Assembly: GCA_016720145.1 (NCBI GenBank)
Contig: JADJXV010000003.1
Span: forward strand, 62,001-126,000
Source of the DNA: Ignavibacteria bacterium
GTDB taxonomy: Bacteria; Bacteroidota; Ignavibacteria; Kapaibacteriales; UBA961
Length of the DNA stretch: 64,000 nucleotides
Direction of reading: 5' to 3'
Shown here: positions 1 through 8,145 of the stretch, one piece after another
Numbering within the stretch: the stretch's first letter is position 1
Layout: every line of letters starts with the position of its first letter
Position numbers and translations under genes: made by a program
Notes under the pieces: generated by a model
What the model was told of the DNA's origin: nothing
Seen by the model: the letters and a program-made list of their open reading frames with translations, nothing else
The model's database searches: none

Positions 1-2200
1 GCACTATACTCTCTGCAGACAATACTCCATCACAAGCCGGCGAAAATGACCCTGAACGCTCTGTGACTGCAATTCCTACCGTACTTTGTTGTAATGCTCC
101 GGCATCGTTGAGACCATCACCAATCATTGCTATATTTTTACCTATAGCACGTAAGCTCTTAATAAACTTAAGTTTGTCTTCCGGAGACTGTGAGAATCTC
201 ATGTTGTGCGAATCGTCGAAGAACGGAAGAAGGGTTGATAATTCCCTGCTATTGTCACCGGAGAGTAAATAGAGTATATACTTGGATTTCAATCGACTGA
301 AAAGTTCTACTAGACCTTCCCTGTATGAATTTTCTACCGAATAACAACCTTTATAATCTCCGTCAATTGCTAAAAAAACACCGGTAGTTGATATCTGTAT
401 CTGAGGAATGGAAGAACAGTTTCGTGAAATGAAATCATGAGATCCGGCCATAATCGAATGGTTTTCTATCTTCGCTTCTACGCCAAGCCCGGCGTATTCT
501 TTGAACTCTTGGACTTTCAAACCATCTTGCTGAGGCATTTCACTGGCTATTATTCGGCTGAAAGGATGATTAGAATTACGAAGGCAGGTCTGGATTAAGC
601 GCTGTTCATCAAAACTCAGAATAGTTCCTGTATAAGTAATTGAATTATTATGAGCTTTGGTCAGAGTACCTGTCTTATCAAATACGATTGTATCAATTGC
701 CGCCAGATCAAGGACTACCGAGACATTTTTGAGATAAAATTTCGATCTACCAAGCATTGTTAATGCCCATCCAAGTGCGAATGGTGCAGCAAGTGTCAGA
801 GCGCATGGGCAAGCAATTATTAGCACAGATGTAAAGGCATTAAGCGCAGTGACCGGATTGATCACAAGCCAATATATGGCTGCACTTACTGCAATAATCA
901 ACGTAGCAATAGTGAAGTATTTTCCGAAAATATTATTCGCTTCAAGGAGCGTTGATGGCTTATCTTTGGTGAATACTTCGTTATTCCAGAGGCGGGTCAA
1001 GTAGCTTTGTGAACATTCCCTTGTACACTCAATTTGTACAGCTGCTCCTTGAATACGTCCTCCTGCAAATACCTGCATACCGCTTTGCACTTCTAACGGA
1101 ATTGATTCTCCATTCACAAAGCTATAATCAATCCAAGCAGTTTCTGACATCAAGATGCCGTCTGTCGGTATAATTTCTGCATTGCGTACTATCATTGTAT
1201 CGCCAATGGTAATTGAGGATATACCGAGTGAAATTTCATTTCCATCTCGTACAATCGTCGCAGATAATGGGAAATAGGACTTATAATCACGATCAAAAGT
1301 CAGCGAATCGATGGTTTTCTTTTGCAATAGCTTCCCTATTAGCAAGAAGAAAACTAACCCGGTGAAAGAATCCATAAATCCGCTGCCGATTCCCGTGAGA
1401 ATATCGATGGCACTACGTACAAATAACGCCGTAAGTCCAAGTGCAACAGGCACATCAATACTCATTGTCCGCTCGCGGATACTATACCATGAATTGATAA
1501 AGTAGTCACGTGCACTATAGACTAATACCGGAATAGCAAGTACTATGTTGAGTATTCCAAAAAACCAACGTAAATTTGCATCAAGTGAAAGCCCAAAGGA
1601 TAGGTACTCCGGAAAACTGAGCATCATTGAGTTACCAAAAGCGAATCCTGCAAGCCCTAACTTTAGATATAAGTCATGATTCCTTTTTGACTTAATTGTT
1701 CCACCAAGATTACTGAGTTTAATTTCAGGTTCATAGCCGATTTTAGCAAGCAATTCAACAATAGTACTATATCTAACATCTTTGTTATTATAAGTAATAG
1801 TCACTTCTTTACGCAAGAAATTTACTTGGGAATGTACAATTCCCTCATTCAATTTATAGAGCTTTTCGAGTAGCCAAAGGCAGGATGTACAGTGAATATC
1901 AGGTATGTAAAAAGTAGCGGTCGATGTCTCTTTATCTGAATAATCTATAAGTTTTTGAGAAATTTCAGGATTATCAAGGTATTCAAATCTTTTGGAGCCG
2001 GTTTTAAAGAGTAAAGAAACTCCTGCATTTGAATCATAAGCATAATAATTACATAAATTATTATCGCGAAGGAGCTCAAAGACGACCTTGCATCCTGAAC
2101 AACAAAATTTCTCTCCGGTTTCAAGGAAAATAGACTCTGAGGTACATTCCTCGCCGCAATGAGTACATTTAATCTTTGAATGTTGTAATAATGTTGGCAT
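1..2200 (-). CDS. ccoI: Copper-translocating P-type ATPase, CcoI/FixI type (C-terminus beyond window)
   Basis: I translated the minus strand from the ATG at 2198-2200; the frame stays open to the left edge. The N-terminus has a Cys-rich metal-binding module (C12, C15, C19, C33, C34, C37), typical of the cbb3-oxidase-associated subfamily, followed by an HMA-like domain with a CTSC motif near residues 104-107. Then come transmembrane segments, the CPC ion-binding motif around residue 463 (DNA 803-811), the phosphorylation motif DKTGT near residue 507 and the hinge motif GDGLND close to the left edge. The family exports or delivers Cu(I) to the inner membrane, usually for assembly of cbb3 cytochrome oxidase. 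The gene is divergent from a Crp/Fnr regulator with an Fnr-like operator between, which fits oxygen-responsive control. CopA is an alternative, but the extra N-terminal Cys module favours CcoI. Confidence 0.9.
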   Translation of the reverse strand, partial: MPTLLQHSKIKCTHCGEECTSESIFLETGEKFCCSGCKVVFELLRDNNLCNYYAYDSNAGVSLLFKTGSKRFEYLDNPEISQKLIDYSDKETSTATFYIPDIHCTSCLWLLEKLYKLNEGIVHSQVNFLRKEVTITYNNKDVRYSTIVELLAKIGYEPEIKLSNLGGTIKSKRNHDLYLKLGLAGFAFGNSMMLSFPEYLSFGLSLDANLRWFFGILNIVLAIPVLVYSARDYFINSWYSIRERTMSIDVPVALGLTALFVRSAIDILTGIGSGFMDSFTGLVFFLLIGKLLQKKTIDSLTFDRDYKSYFPLSATIVRDGNEISLGISSITIGDTMIVRNAEIIPTDGILMSETAWIDYSFVNGESIPLEVQSGMQVFAGGRIQGAAVQIECTRECSQSYLTRLWNNEVFTKDKPSTLLEANNIFGKYFTIATLIIAVSAAIYWLVINPVTALNAFTSVLIIACPCALTLAAPFALGWALTMLGRSKFYLKNVSVVLDLAAIDTIVFDKTGTLTKAHNNSITYTGTILSFDEQRLIQTCLRNSNHPFSRIIASEMPQQDGLKVQEFKEYAGLGVEAKIENHSIMAGSHDFISRNCSSIPQIQISTTGVFLAIDGDYKGCYSVENSYREGLVELFSRLKSKYILYLLSGDNSRELSTLLPFFDDSHNMRFSQSPEDKLKFIKSLRAIGKNIAMIGDGLNDAGALQQSTVGIAVTERSGSFSPACDGVLSAESIV

Positions 2201-2235
2201 AATGCAAGTAAAATAGTATGGTCTAATTCTTAGTC

Positions 2236-2280
2236 CAAAATTACCGGAACTTGTATCGTTAAAATATGACTTTCGTCATA
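2236..2280 (-). promoter_or_regulatory. Leftward promoter with Crp/Fnr-type operator
   Basis: TATGAC-TTTC-GTCATA at 2265-2280 is a perfect 6-4-6 inverted repeat with the spacing of Crp/Fnr-family operators. On the minus strand a -7 box TAATTTTG lies at 2243-2236. Its centre puts the operator about 40 bp upstream of the expected transcription start, the position used for class II activation. The likely target is the copper ATPase and the likely binder is the adjacent regulator; both are inference. Confidence 0.6.
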
Positions 2281-2312
2281 AATCTCGAATAATTTTAAAG
2301 AAATATACTTTT

Positions 2313-3023
2313 ATGAAAACCCAACATGTAATTGTCGATTGCGATGATTGTGAAGTGCGTGACTCATCAGTTTTTGCTGAAATTCATGCTTCAGAATTGA
2401 ACGTTATTAATACCGGCAAACACTGTAATCACTATCAAAAAGGAGATGTTATATTCACAGAAGGTAATTATCCATCTTCACTTTATTGTATTCATCACGG
2501 AAAAATTAAACTTCAAAAGCTTGGATCAGACGGAAGGGAACAAATAATCAGACTCGTGAAGGCAGGGGAAGTATTGGGGTACAGAGCATTATTAAGCGGC
2601 GAACAGTTCTATTCCTCAGCAGTAGCTATAGATGAATGTATTGTATGTATTATACCCAAAGAATCATTTTTTGAATTGGTACGGTCGAATGCACGATTAG
2701 CATTTAATATGATGGAGCTCTTATCGACCGAACTCAGACATGCTCAGATGAAAGTAGTAGAAATGGCACAAAAGTCAGTCAAAGAACGACTAGCCGAAGG
2801 GCTTCTCATTCTGCACCAAACCTACGGATTGCAAAACGACAAAAAGACGCTGGCAGTTATGCTTTCACGAGAAGAGTTAGCGACGATGATTGGGACAGCA
2901 ACTGAAACGGTGATCAGACTTCTCGCTGAGTTTAAGCGATTGAAATATGTGGACTTTCGTGGACGTAACATCGCAATTCTCAATTACAACGCTCTCCTCA
3001 AAACAGCAAATGTCGATGATTAA
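2313..3023 (+). CDS. Crp/Fnr family transcriptional regulator
   Basis: A 236-residue protein with an N-terminal cyclic-nucleotide-type beta roll (about residues 35-130), a dimerisation helix and a C-terminal winged helix (LSREELATMIGTATETVIR), the helix-turn-helix of this family. Near the N-terminus there is a C-x2-C pair (C10, C13) in the same position as the iron-sulfur ligands of E. coli FNR, with further cysteines at 38, 57, 107 and 110. It could therefore carry an oxygen-sensitive cluster, but the ligand pattern is not identical to FNR. It is divergent from the copper ATPase, and the palindrome at 2265-2280 is a good candidate for its binding site. The stop codon is the first unit of the heptamer repeat that follows. 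Confidence 0.9.
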   Translation: MKTQHVIVDCDDCEVRDSSVFAEIHASELNVINTGKHCNHYQKGDVIFTEGNYPSSLYCIHHGKIKLQKLGSDGREQIIRLVKAGEVLGYRALLSGEQFYSSAVAIDECIVCIIPKESFFELVRSNARLAFNMMELLSTELRHAQMKVVEMAQKSVKERLAEGLLILHQTYGLQNDKKTLAVMLSREELATMIGTATETVIRLLAEFKRLKYVDFRGRNIAILNYNALLKTANVDD

Positions 3024-3135
3024 CCATTAACCATTAACCACTAACCATTAACTATTAACCATTAACCATTAACCATTAACCATTAACCATTAACCATTAA
3101 CCATTAACCATTAACCATTAACCATTAACCATTAA
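3021..3135. repeat. Heptamer tandem repeat (TAACCAT)n
   Basis: About 16 copies of TAACCAT, with two single-base variants near the left end (TAACCAC, TAACTAT). It fills the whole space between two convergent genes: the first TAA is the stop codon of the Crp/Fnr gene and the array ends 2 bp before the stop of the response regulator. There are no spacers, so it is not a CRISPR. Confidence 0.97.
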
Positions 3136-3137
3136 TT

Positions 3138-4559
3138 TTATGTGATTGATTTCTGAGAAATAATAATTCCTAACTGTTCAATTCTGTATCTAAGTTTAGC
3201 CCTCGAAATCTGCAATATTTTTGCTGCTTTAATTTGATTCCCGCCTGTAATTTTCAATGTCTGAAGTATAAAATCTTTCAATACATCACTCATCTGTGCT
3301 CCCTCTTTCGAAATCTGCAGAAAATGTTGTCCGGGTGCTAATTCCATAGCAGCTCGTGAGCCCGCTGTCGGCGCGCTCGGTGGGCGTAAAAAATTCAGAG
3401 ATTCTTTGGAAATGACTGTACCGGTTTCAAGAAGAACTACTCTTTCAATGACATTGCGAAGTTCCCTGATATTCCCTCTCCATTGATAAGATTCCATCAG
3501 ATCTGCTGCCTCGGGCGTAAAACCGGTGATTTTCCGACCAAATTTCTTGTTGAATTCATTCACAAAAGATGTAGCAAGTTCCAAAATATCGTCCCGACGT
3601 TCGCGTAGTGGCGGCAACGTCATAATCGCTACATTCAATCGATAATATAAATCTTCACGGAATTTTCCTTCTTCGACTAACTGTTCTAGATTTCTGTTAG
3701 TTGCAGCTATTACCCGAACATCAACGCTCACTTCTTTCATACCTCCGAGACGATAAAAAGTACGTTCTTGGAGCACTCTCAAGAGTTTTACTTGCATTTC
3801 AGGGCTTAATTCACCGACTTCATCGAGCAAGATAGTACCATGATTTGCTTGTTCAAATCTCCCTTGTTTTACCTTTTCAGTAGCACCGGTAAAGGCACCT
3901 TTTTCATAACCAAATAGTTCATTTTCAGCTAATTCTCGTGGAATCGCGCCGCAATTGATCGTAATAAATGGCCCCTTCGAACGAGCAGATCGCTGATGAA
4001 TATACTTAGCGATAAGTTCTTTACCCGTGCCGGACTCTCCTAAAATAAGAGCAGTCGTATCATCAGCAGAGGCAACGATTTGTCCAATTTGTAATGCTCT
4101 CCGAATCCCCTCGGAATTTCCAATAATCTCCGTTGATTCTTCACGTCTGAGCCGCTCTTCGAGTAAATTCACCTGACGTCTGAGATCATAATTGGCAAGT
4201 GATTTTTCAACCGCTATTTCAAGCTGTTCCAAATCCAACGGCTTGACAATAAAATCCTCAGCCCCAAGCTTCATTGCTCTCACAGCCATTTTAATATCCG
4301 AGAAAGCAGTCATCATTACAACCGGCATTGTATAGCCGAATGCACGGATTTCTTCAAGAATATCTAAGCCATTCATGTGACCAAGGAATATATCTAAAAG
4401 GATAAGATCCGGTTGGGTCGAATCTAATTCATCTATTCCTTTTACAGGGTCAGTATATCCATGGACACGTGCATATTTTGAGGCAAGAATATCACGGACG
4501 GTAGCGTTGACGAGCGGATCATCTTCGATAATAACGATGGAGTATTTTTGAAGTGCCAT
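3138..4559 (-). CDS. Sigma54-dependent response regulator (NtrC family)
   Basis: 473 residues with the standard three parts. An N-terminal receiver domain (about 1-120) has the phosphoacceptor Asp in LILLDIF. A central AAA+ domain has Walker A GESGTGKE, the sigma54-contacting GAFTGA loop and the Walker B region GTILLDEVGEL. A C-terminal Fis-type helix-turn-helix (GGNQIKAAKILQISRAKL) completes it. It should activate sigma54 promoters when phosphorylated. The sensor kinase directly upstream (68-bp gap) is almost certainly its partner. The pair sits downstream of the PorW-like and M61 genes in the same direction, so it may share their transcript. The regulon cannot be read from this window. Confidence 0.95.
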   Translation of the reverse strand: MALQKYSIVIIEDDPLVNATVRDILASKYARVHGYTDPVKGIDELDSTQPDLILLDIFLGHMNGLDILEEIRAFGYTMPVVMMTAFSDIKMAVRAMKLGAEDFIVKPLDLEQLEIAVEKSLANYDLRRQVNLLEERLRREESTEIIGNSEGIRRALQIGQIVASADDTTALILGESGTGKELIAKYIHQRSARSKGPFITINCGAIPRELAENELFGYEKGAFTGATEKVKQGRFEQANHGTILLDEVGELSPEMQVKLLRVLQERTFYRLGGMKEVSVDVRVIAATNRNLEQLVEEGKFREDLYYRLNVAIMTLPPLRERRDDILELATSFVNEFNKKFGRKITGFTPEAADLMESYQWRGNIRELRNVIERVVLLETGTVISKESLNFLRPPSAPTAGSRAAMELAPGQHFLQISKEGAQMSDVLKDFILQTLKITGGNQIKAAKILQISRAKLRYRIEQLGIIISQKSIT

Positions 4560-4627
4560 AATTTTCTCAATCTATAACATTGTTTATTTATAACGAGTTA
4601 CCGGCAATAAGTTGATTGTAAATAGCA

Positions 4628-5776
4628 TTATATAATTTTACTTGCTTTGCGTTCAAGAAGCGGAGCAGGACGAATTTCTGATTGAGGTACCGGTAATTTC
4701 ACATAAAATGTCGTGCCTATCCCTATTGTACTTTCAACATCTATACTTCCACTATGCTGATGAATTATTCTTTGGGTAATTGGCAATCCAAGTCCTGTAC
4801 CTTCTGCTTTTCGGGTAAAAAATGGATTGAATATTTTGGTGAGGTCATCTTCTGAAATGCCAATTCCTGTGTCAGTCACTGCTATTACCACAAATTGATC
4901 TCCACGTCTTGTGATAAGCTCACGGTAGGATTGAATTGTAATTTGTCCCTTTGCTCGAATTGCATCTGCCGCATTGGTTAATAAATTAATAAGAACTTGT
5001 TGGATTTGTTTTGCATCTAAAGCAACTTGAGGTAAATCCTCAGCCAAAGAAACGTTGATGCTGATAGTTTTGCGACTAAAAGTTGACCGAGTAAGTTCGA
5101 GGGATGATCGGATAAGCAAGTTCACATCTTCGACTTGTACATTTGTCACCGCAGGTCTTGAAAAATCGAGCGTGGCTTCTACAATCTTTGCAATTCTTTC
5201 GACACCTTGAATCGCCGTTTGCACATAGACAGCATCGGCTGTTTCCGGTGCTATTTTCCGTTGTAATACTTGTAAATTGAGATTAATTGCGGCAAGCGGA
5301 TTACGAATTTCATGCGCTACTCCGGCAGATAATTGTCCTAAAAGTACCATCTTATCTGCTTGGACCATGCGGTCGGTGAGGGCACGCTGTTCACTCACAT
5401 CACGCGCATTTGCCTGAATCAAACGCTGCCCGTCATAGGTTACAAAACGTGCACTAACCTCTACCATGAGGTTCTCATTGTGCGGAGAATCGAGAGAAAG
5501 TTCACTTAAAATTGTCGGTGAGCTGGACTTGGTGAGCAATTTGAAAATTCTTCGAAATTGAGGAAGTGATGTGCCGAGGAGCTGAGTGCGGGGAATTCCG
5601 GTGAGGACAGAGGCATACTCATTGGCATCCAACACACTCCACGTCTCTGGTTGCACGATAAATACTGCATCTGCTGCATTCTCAAAAAAAGCTCGATACC
5701 ATGCGAGCTGCTTTTCAAGCTGAGCAACTTTATCACGTTGCGATGAAAACGAAGATTGAAATGTTCGCGAACTCAT
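4628..5776 (-). CDS. Cytoplasmic PAS sensor histidine kinase
   Basis: 382 residues. A PAS domain at about 20-130 is followed by a HisKA domain with the phosphorylated His in AHEIRNPLAAI, and then an HATPase domain with the N box (INLLTNAADAI), DTGIGI and GTGLGLPI. I see no transmembrane segment, so it senses something inside the cell, as NtrB-like kinases do. It precedes the sigma54 response regulator by 68 bp and should phosphorylate it. The signal sensed by the PAS domain is not identifiable. Confidence 0.93.
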   Translation of the reverse strand: MSSRTFQSSFSSQRDKVAQLEKQLAWYRAFFENAADAVFIVQPETWSVLDANEYASVLTGIPRTQLLGTSLPQFRRIFKLLTKSSSPTILSELSLDSPHNENLMVEVSARFVTYDGQRLIQANARDVSEQRALTDRMVQADKMVLLGQLSAGVAHEIRNPLAAINLNLQVLQRKIAPETADAVYVQTAIQGVERIAKIVEATLDFSRPAVTNVQVEDVNLLIRSSLELTRSTFSRKTISINVSLAEDLPQVALDAKQIQQVLINLLTNAADAIRAKGQITIQSYRELITRRGDQFVVIAVTDTGIGISEDDLTKIFNPFFTRKAEGTGLGLPITQRIIHQHSGSIDVESTIGIGTTFYVKLPVPQSEIRPAPLLERKASKII

Positions 5777-5907
5777 ACCCTCAACTCCTACTCAATAATA
5801 GTTAATCAAGGGCGAAAATACAGATTTTTTCTCGTTAAAAAAGAATAATATTCGCCAATTTCATAAATTAAAATTCATTCTTCAGTTTACGTTTACAGAT
5901 TTGTTAT

Positions 5908-6177
5908 TTAAGGCTTTACTTTTTTTTCAGTTGTGTCTTTTTTAGTAGTATCACTTTTCATAAAAGGTAATTCCGGGATCGATTTTTCAAGGCCAAAGGG
6001 CAAGGATAGCTTAATCTTCGAGACGTCAATTTTGGCATCCACCGGTAATTTATCTGAAGAAGGTAACGACAAAGTACCATCAGGCTTTACCATAGGAGGT
6101 ATATTTTGACTGGGTAGGTCAACAGGTAGATTTGGTGGTTGCTGCACATTATAAAGTGCAGATGAATCGGATGTCAT
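5908..6177 (-). CDS. Small proline/lysine-rich hypothetical protein
   Basis: 89 residues and not recognised. The N-terminal half is rich in Pro (QQPPNLPVDLPSQNIPP) and the C-terminus in Lys/Asp/Thr (KSDTTKKDTTEKKVKP). There is no signal peptide, membrane helix or known motif; it looks disordered. It lies 15 bp downstream of the PorW-like lipoprotein gene and 131 bp upstream of the sensor kinase, in the same direction. That tight spacing is the main reason to call it a gene. Confidence 0.5.
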   Translation of the reverse strand: MTSDSSALYNVQQPPNLPVDLPSQNIPPMVKPDGTLSLPSSDKLPVDAKIDVSKIKLSLPFGLEKSIPELPFMKSDTTKKDTTEKKVKP

Positions 6178-6192
6178 AGATTTGGGATGTTG

Positions 6193-8022
6193 TTAAGGTG
6201 GAATTGAATCTATATTGACTTTACTGACTTGATAAGCAGAATAAAACGCCAAACTTGGCGATATATCTTTTGCATAAATAGAACTAGAATAGCGCTCCAT
6301 GAGCAGCTTATAATAAAAAATAGCACTGTCTTTAACTAATAGTTTTCGTTCGTAAATCCATCCTACATTATAGAGTGAGCGTGGAGCATAGACAGAAGTT
6401 CTGTATTTATCAGCTAATTTCAAAAACTGTTTGATTGCATTTTCATAATCTCCTATTGATCTGAATTTCGAACCAGAATGAAACAAATCCGCTACCGTAT
6501 CTATAACTACAGCTTCAGTAAAACCTAATTTTTTCCGAGCTTCTTTCCCATATTCAGTCGTCGAAAAATTCAACGCCAAAATTTCCATAAGTGAATCTGC
6601 TACCTCTGGCTGAGCGACTGTAAGCATACGCACCACACCATACGTAAATCTTGCTTTTTCTTTATTTTTATCCGGGCAAGAATCCATTGCCGCTTGAAAA
6701 TACTTCAATGTAGAGTCAGGATGTCCCAGCTTCTCGTGTGCACGACCTACATCAAACATCGCCGATGACCATTCAATTTTTAGAGAGTCGCTTTCAGGGA
6801 ATTTAACGATTTGTTCGCTTAGTTTTCCGGCCTTTGAAAGTCTGTCTTCAATAGTATTCAGTAGTGAAAAATAGCTGGTTGCAGCTGCTTGAACCGGCGA
6901 TTTCACTGCCGTAGCTTTCGCTAAATATACCCGCGCTTTGGTATAGTCATTCTGTTGATAAAATTCCATAGCTCTCTCAAAATACATTGAAGTAAGCGCA
7001 GGACTTCCGGGAATTTTTTCTCCATCTTGCTCAGCTTGGGTCAATTCTTTTTCTTTTTTCTGTAACCGATACATCCTCATGCGCTCAGCAAGTACATTCT
7101 GTGACCAGTCTTTGTAGTTTTGATTATGTTCTAATTCACTTAAAATCGGTTCTGCGAGTTCAAATTTTCCCATTTGATTATAGCACGATGCACGAAATAA
7201 TGCGGCTTCAAATTCCGACAGCAAGTCCGGAGAATACTCACTCGCAGCAGCAAACTCCCTTTCAGCTTTTTCAAACTGACTGATACGATAGAGAATCGAC
7301 CCAATCTCAATCTGCCACTTTGCTCTGATCTCATCATCGTCACATTGAGCAATTGCCTGTCGATATGGCCTGAGAGCTTCCTCCACATTTTCCTCAAACA
7401 ATGCCTGCTCCGCCATGAGTTGAAATGCCTCTGAAAGTACATCGTATCGCTTCATCTGCCAAGCAACATCGACAGTGCGGGAGAGCATGTTTTTGCCGAG
7501 AGCGTACTTGCGTTCTATCAAATAACATTTAGCTTGAAGTAAATGTGCGTCGGGCGAGTATTCTCCAAGTGGATATTTATCAATAAGTTCGCTACACTTT
7601 ACTTCAGCCGGCAACCACTCTGAACGGTAGAAATATGCCTTTGCCATGAGGAAAATTGTGCTTTCGATGTAGTTGGATTTGGGGTGGAGTTTGATGATTT
7701 TCGAACCCTTTATCAACACCGAATCGAGCTTGATTGCCACCGGCTGTAGCTTCGACTGATCAATCATCTGATCCTTAAGATACGGTGGAAGTTGGTTGGT
7801 ATTGGCGACTTGACCAAAAGACGCACCACTGTCAAGCGGCACAAGCACACGAGGCTTCACTCGACGCTTTTCCTCGGTAAACGAGAATTCATCCTCCGTC
7901 TCGGTCATCAAGCGCTTTTGATTGTAATATGTATTAAAAAGCGTTGTAGAATTGTCGTAAAATTTGCAACCGCCAAAAGAAGCAAGTGTTGCAATTGCGA
8001 TGAAAAGCAGACGGTTTTTCAT
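6193..8022 (-). CDS. TPR lipoprotein, PorW/SprE-like
   Basis: 609 residues. The N-terminus is a lipoprotein signal (hydrophobic stretch ending LASFGGC, Cys at about 19), followed by the segment TTLFNTYYNQKRLM that resembles the start of PorW/SprE-type T9SS accessory proteins (from memory of the family). Most of the rest is helical TPR repeats, with hits such as YFYRSEWLPAEVKCSELI and FRSIGDYENAIKQFLKLA. PorW/SprE proteins connect or stabilise the T9SS at the outer membrane. This assignment fits the number of T9SS cargo proteins in the window, but a general TPR lipoprotein cannot be excluded. It lies 123 bp downstream of the M61 gene. Confidence 0.65.
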   Translation of the reverse strand: MKNRLLFIAIATLASFGGCKFYDNSTTLFNTYYNQKRLMTETEDEFSFTEEKRRVKPRVLVPLDSGASFGQVANTNQLPPYLKDQMIDQSKLQPVAIKLDSVLIKGSKIIKLHPKSNYIESTIFLMAKAYFYRSEWLPAEVKCSELIDKYPLGEYSPDAHLLQAKCYLIERKYALGKNMLSRTVDVAWQMKRYDVLSEAFQLMAEQALFEENVEEALRPYRQAIAQCDDDEIRAKWQIEIGSILYRISQFEKAEREFAAASEYSPDLLSEFEAALFRASCYNQMGKFELAEPILSELEHNQNYKDWSQNVLAERMRMYRLQKKEKELTQAEQDGEKIPGSPALTSMYFERAMEFYQQNDYTKARVYLAKATAVKSPVQAAATSYFSLLNTIEDRLSKAGKLSEQIVKFPESDSLKIEWSSAMFDVGRAHEKLGHPDSTLKYFQAAMDSCPDKNKEKARFTYGVVRMLTVAQPEVADSLMEILALNFSTTEYGKEARKKLGFTEAVVIDTVADLFHSGSKFRSIGDYENAIKQFLKLADKYRTSVYAPRSLYNVGWIYERKLLVKDSAIFYYKLLMERYSSSIYAKDISPSLAFYSAYQVSKVNIDSIPP

Positions 8023-8145
8023 AATATTTCCTCAAATATACAGCCGATAATCAAACGTTTGGGCAGTAATGGTTTTCCGCAAATTAATACTGAGAAATTA
8101 AAGTCATCAAACAAATTTTCACACACTTTCTCTATTTCAATCACA

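Noticed and set aside
3021..3135. CRISPR array
   Set aside because: There are no spacers; it is a continuous heptamer repeat.
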